From contig CP154956.1 in assembly GCA_039621445.1 (NCBI GenBank), positions 12,895,443-12,959,442 on the forward strand: a stretch of 64,000 bases of DNA, read 5' to 3'. The notes under the pieces were generated by a model that was not told where the DNA came from, ran no database searches, and was given only the letters and a program-made list of their open reading frames with translations. This DNA is from Euglena gracilis. Lineage: Eukaryota; Euglenida; Euglenophyceae; Euglenales. Positions 63,712 to 64,000 of the stretch are shown piece by piece. Made by a program: the position numbers and the translations under genes. Positions within the stretch are counted from its first letter, which is position 1. Each line of letters begins with the position of its first letter.

Positions 63712-64000
63712 TCAGAACGCCTTCAATACCCTCGACCGCACTGTCATGCTCCAAGAGACGCAGACGCGCACCCCCGCGCTTTTTAATTATTTGCGGTTCG
63801 CACATGGCCAACCGGCGCATTTGTTCAGTGAGGGACGAATGCTATCCTCTACAAGGGGCACGCATCAAGGCTTTCCTCTGGGGCCCGTTGGCTTTGCCGT
63901 TTGGCTTCACACAATTGCCTAACTGTTGTGGTCCTCCTGGTACCTCGACGACGGGATACTGATCGGCGAGCCTCTAGTAGTGTAGAAGTGCCTAGATTTC
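63712..64000 (+). pseudogene. LINE reverse transcriptase fragment, runs off the window
   Basis: The plus strand reads QNAFNTLDRTVMLQETQTRT (motif A region), TRGTHQGFPLGPVGFAVWLH (motif B), then after a stop and frame change WYLDDGILIGEP (motif C). It is the same RT type as the LINE at 50-52 kb but in the opposite orientation, and it is broken between motifs B and C. Confidence 0.75.

Noticed and set aside
63524-63820. 98-aa minus-strand open frame with a hydrophobic segment (LGITLLLLFLFSMSGIVF)
   Set aside because: Its N-terminal half is antisense to a plus-strand LINE RT with clear motifs A to C, and the hydrophobic stretch falls in low-complexity AT-rich sequence.

Overview
The window is eukaryotic nuclear DNA, not bacterial. 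Short GC-rich exons are scattered through long introns that are AT-rich or full of homopolymers. Microsatellites, minisatellites and satellites are extensive, and retrotransposons and inverted-repeat elements fill most of the rest. The mix of elements and the repeat gene suggest a microalga or other protist (green alga, alveolate or similar). These are an N-terminal-endonuclease Penelope element of Chlamys/Naiad type, DIRS elements with a tyrosine recombinase, LINEs, and a protein built of OPR/HPR-type helical repeats. I cannot name the species.

Region 1-38.8 kb (+ strand) is one very long split gene. About 20 small exons, mostly 50-180 bp, read on from one another as helical repeats of the kind found in octotricopeptide/heptatricopeptide (RAP-family) organellar RNA-binding proteins, with cores such as LWGLARV, NVLWAFA, LAWSLAVL, VWSFARL, LVWALASL, VAWAFAKA and NLCWAYNVL. 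The 5' end lies outside the window and the last recognisable exon ends at a TAG at 38,813-38,815. The introns carry duplicated segments, microsatellites, a truncated U2 snRNA pseudogene on the opposite strand and several TIR elements.

The largest insertion, at 8,790-24,133, is a 15.3-kb foldback-type unit. Its terminal inverted repeats are arrays of a 43-bp palindromic repeat, and a 9-bp direct repeat flanks it. Inside are about 46 copies of a 71-bp satellite containing a telomere-like GGGATAGGGTTAGG motif, a 3.1-kb minisatellite, several (GA)n tracts, and a Penelope-like element (GIY-YIG endonuclease, CxC motif, reverse transcriptase, long low-complexity C-terminal extension) lodged between two (GA)n tracts.

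Region 39.5-49.8 kb is a DIRS cluster: a truncated 5' copy and two nearly full-length copies (40,399-44,994 and 45,240-49,769). Both have inverted terminal repeats and an internal complementary region that joins the complements of the two outer ends. Copy 2 has an intact RT/RNase H/methyltransferase-like ORF, but its tyrosine recombinase ORF is frameshifted. Copy 1 is broken in both.

Region 49.8-53.1 kb holds decayed LINE sequence on the minus strand: a 5' region with an interrupted 2A-like motif, RT fragments, and a separate 3' fragment. Region 53.1-64 kb is dominated by inverted-repeat elements and hairpins. They include a 2.9-kb element with a 9-bp target duplication, a nested element whose empty site survives in a paralogous sequence 2.5 kb away, and a hairpin with perfect 54-bp arms. 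Within them are candidate exons of an unrecognised minus-strand gene (58.7-63.4 kb) and a plus-strand LINE RT fragment at the right edge.

No rRNA, tRNA or CRISPR array was found. All boundaries come from reading by eye. Exon ends are approximate unless a clear AG or GT is stated.
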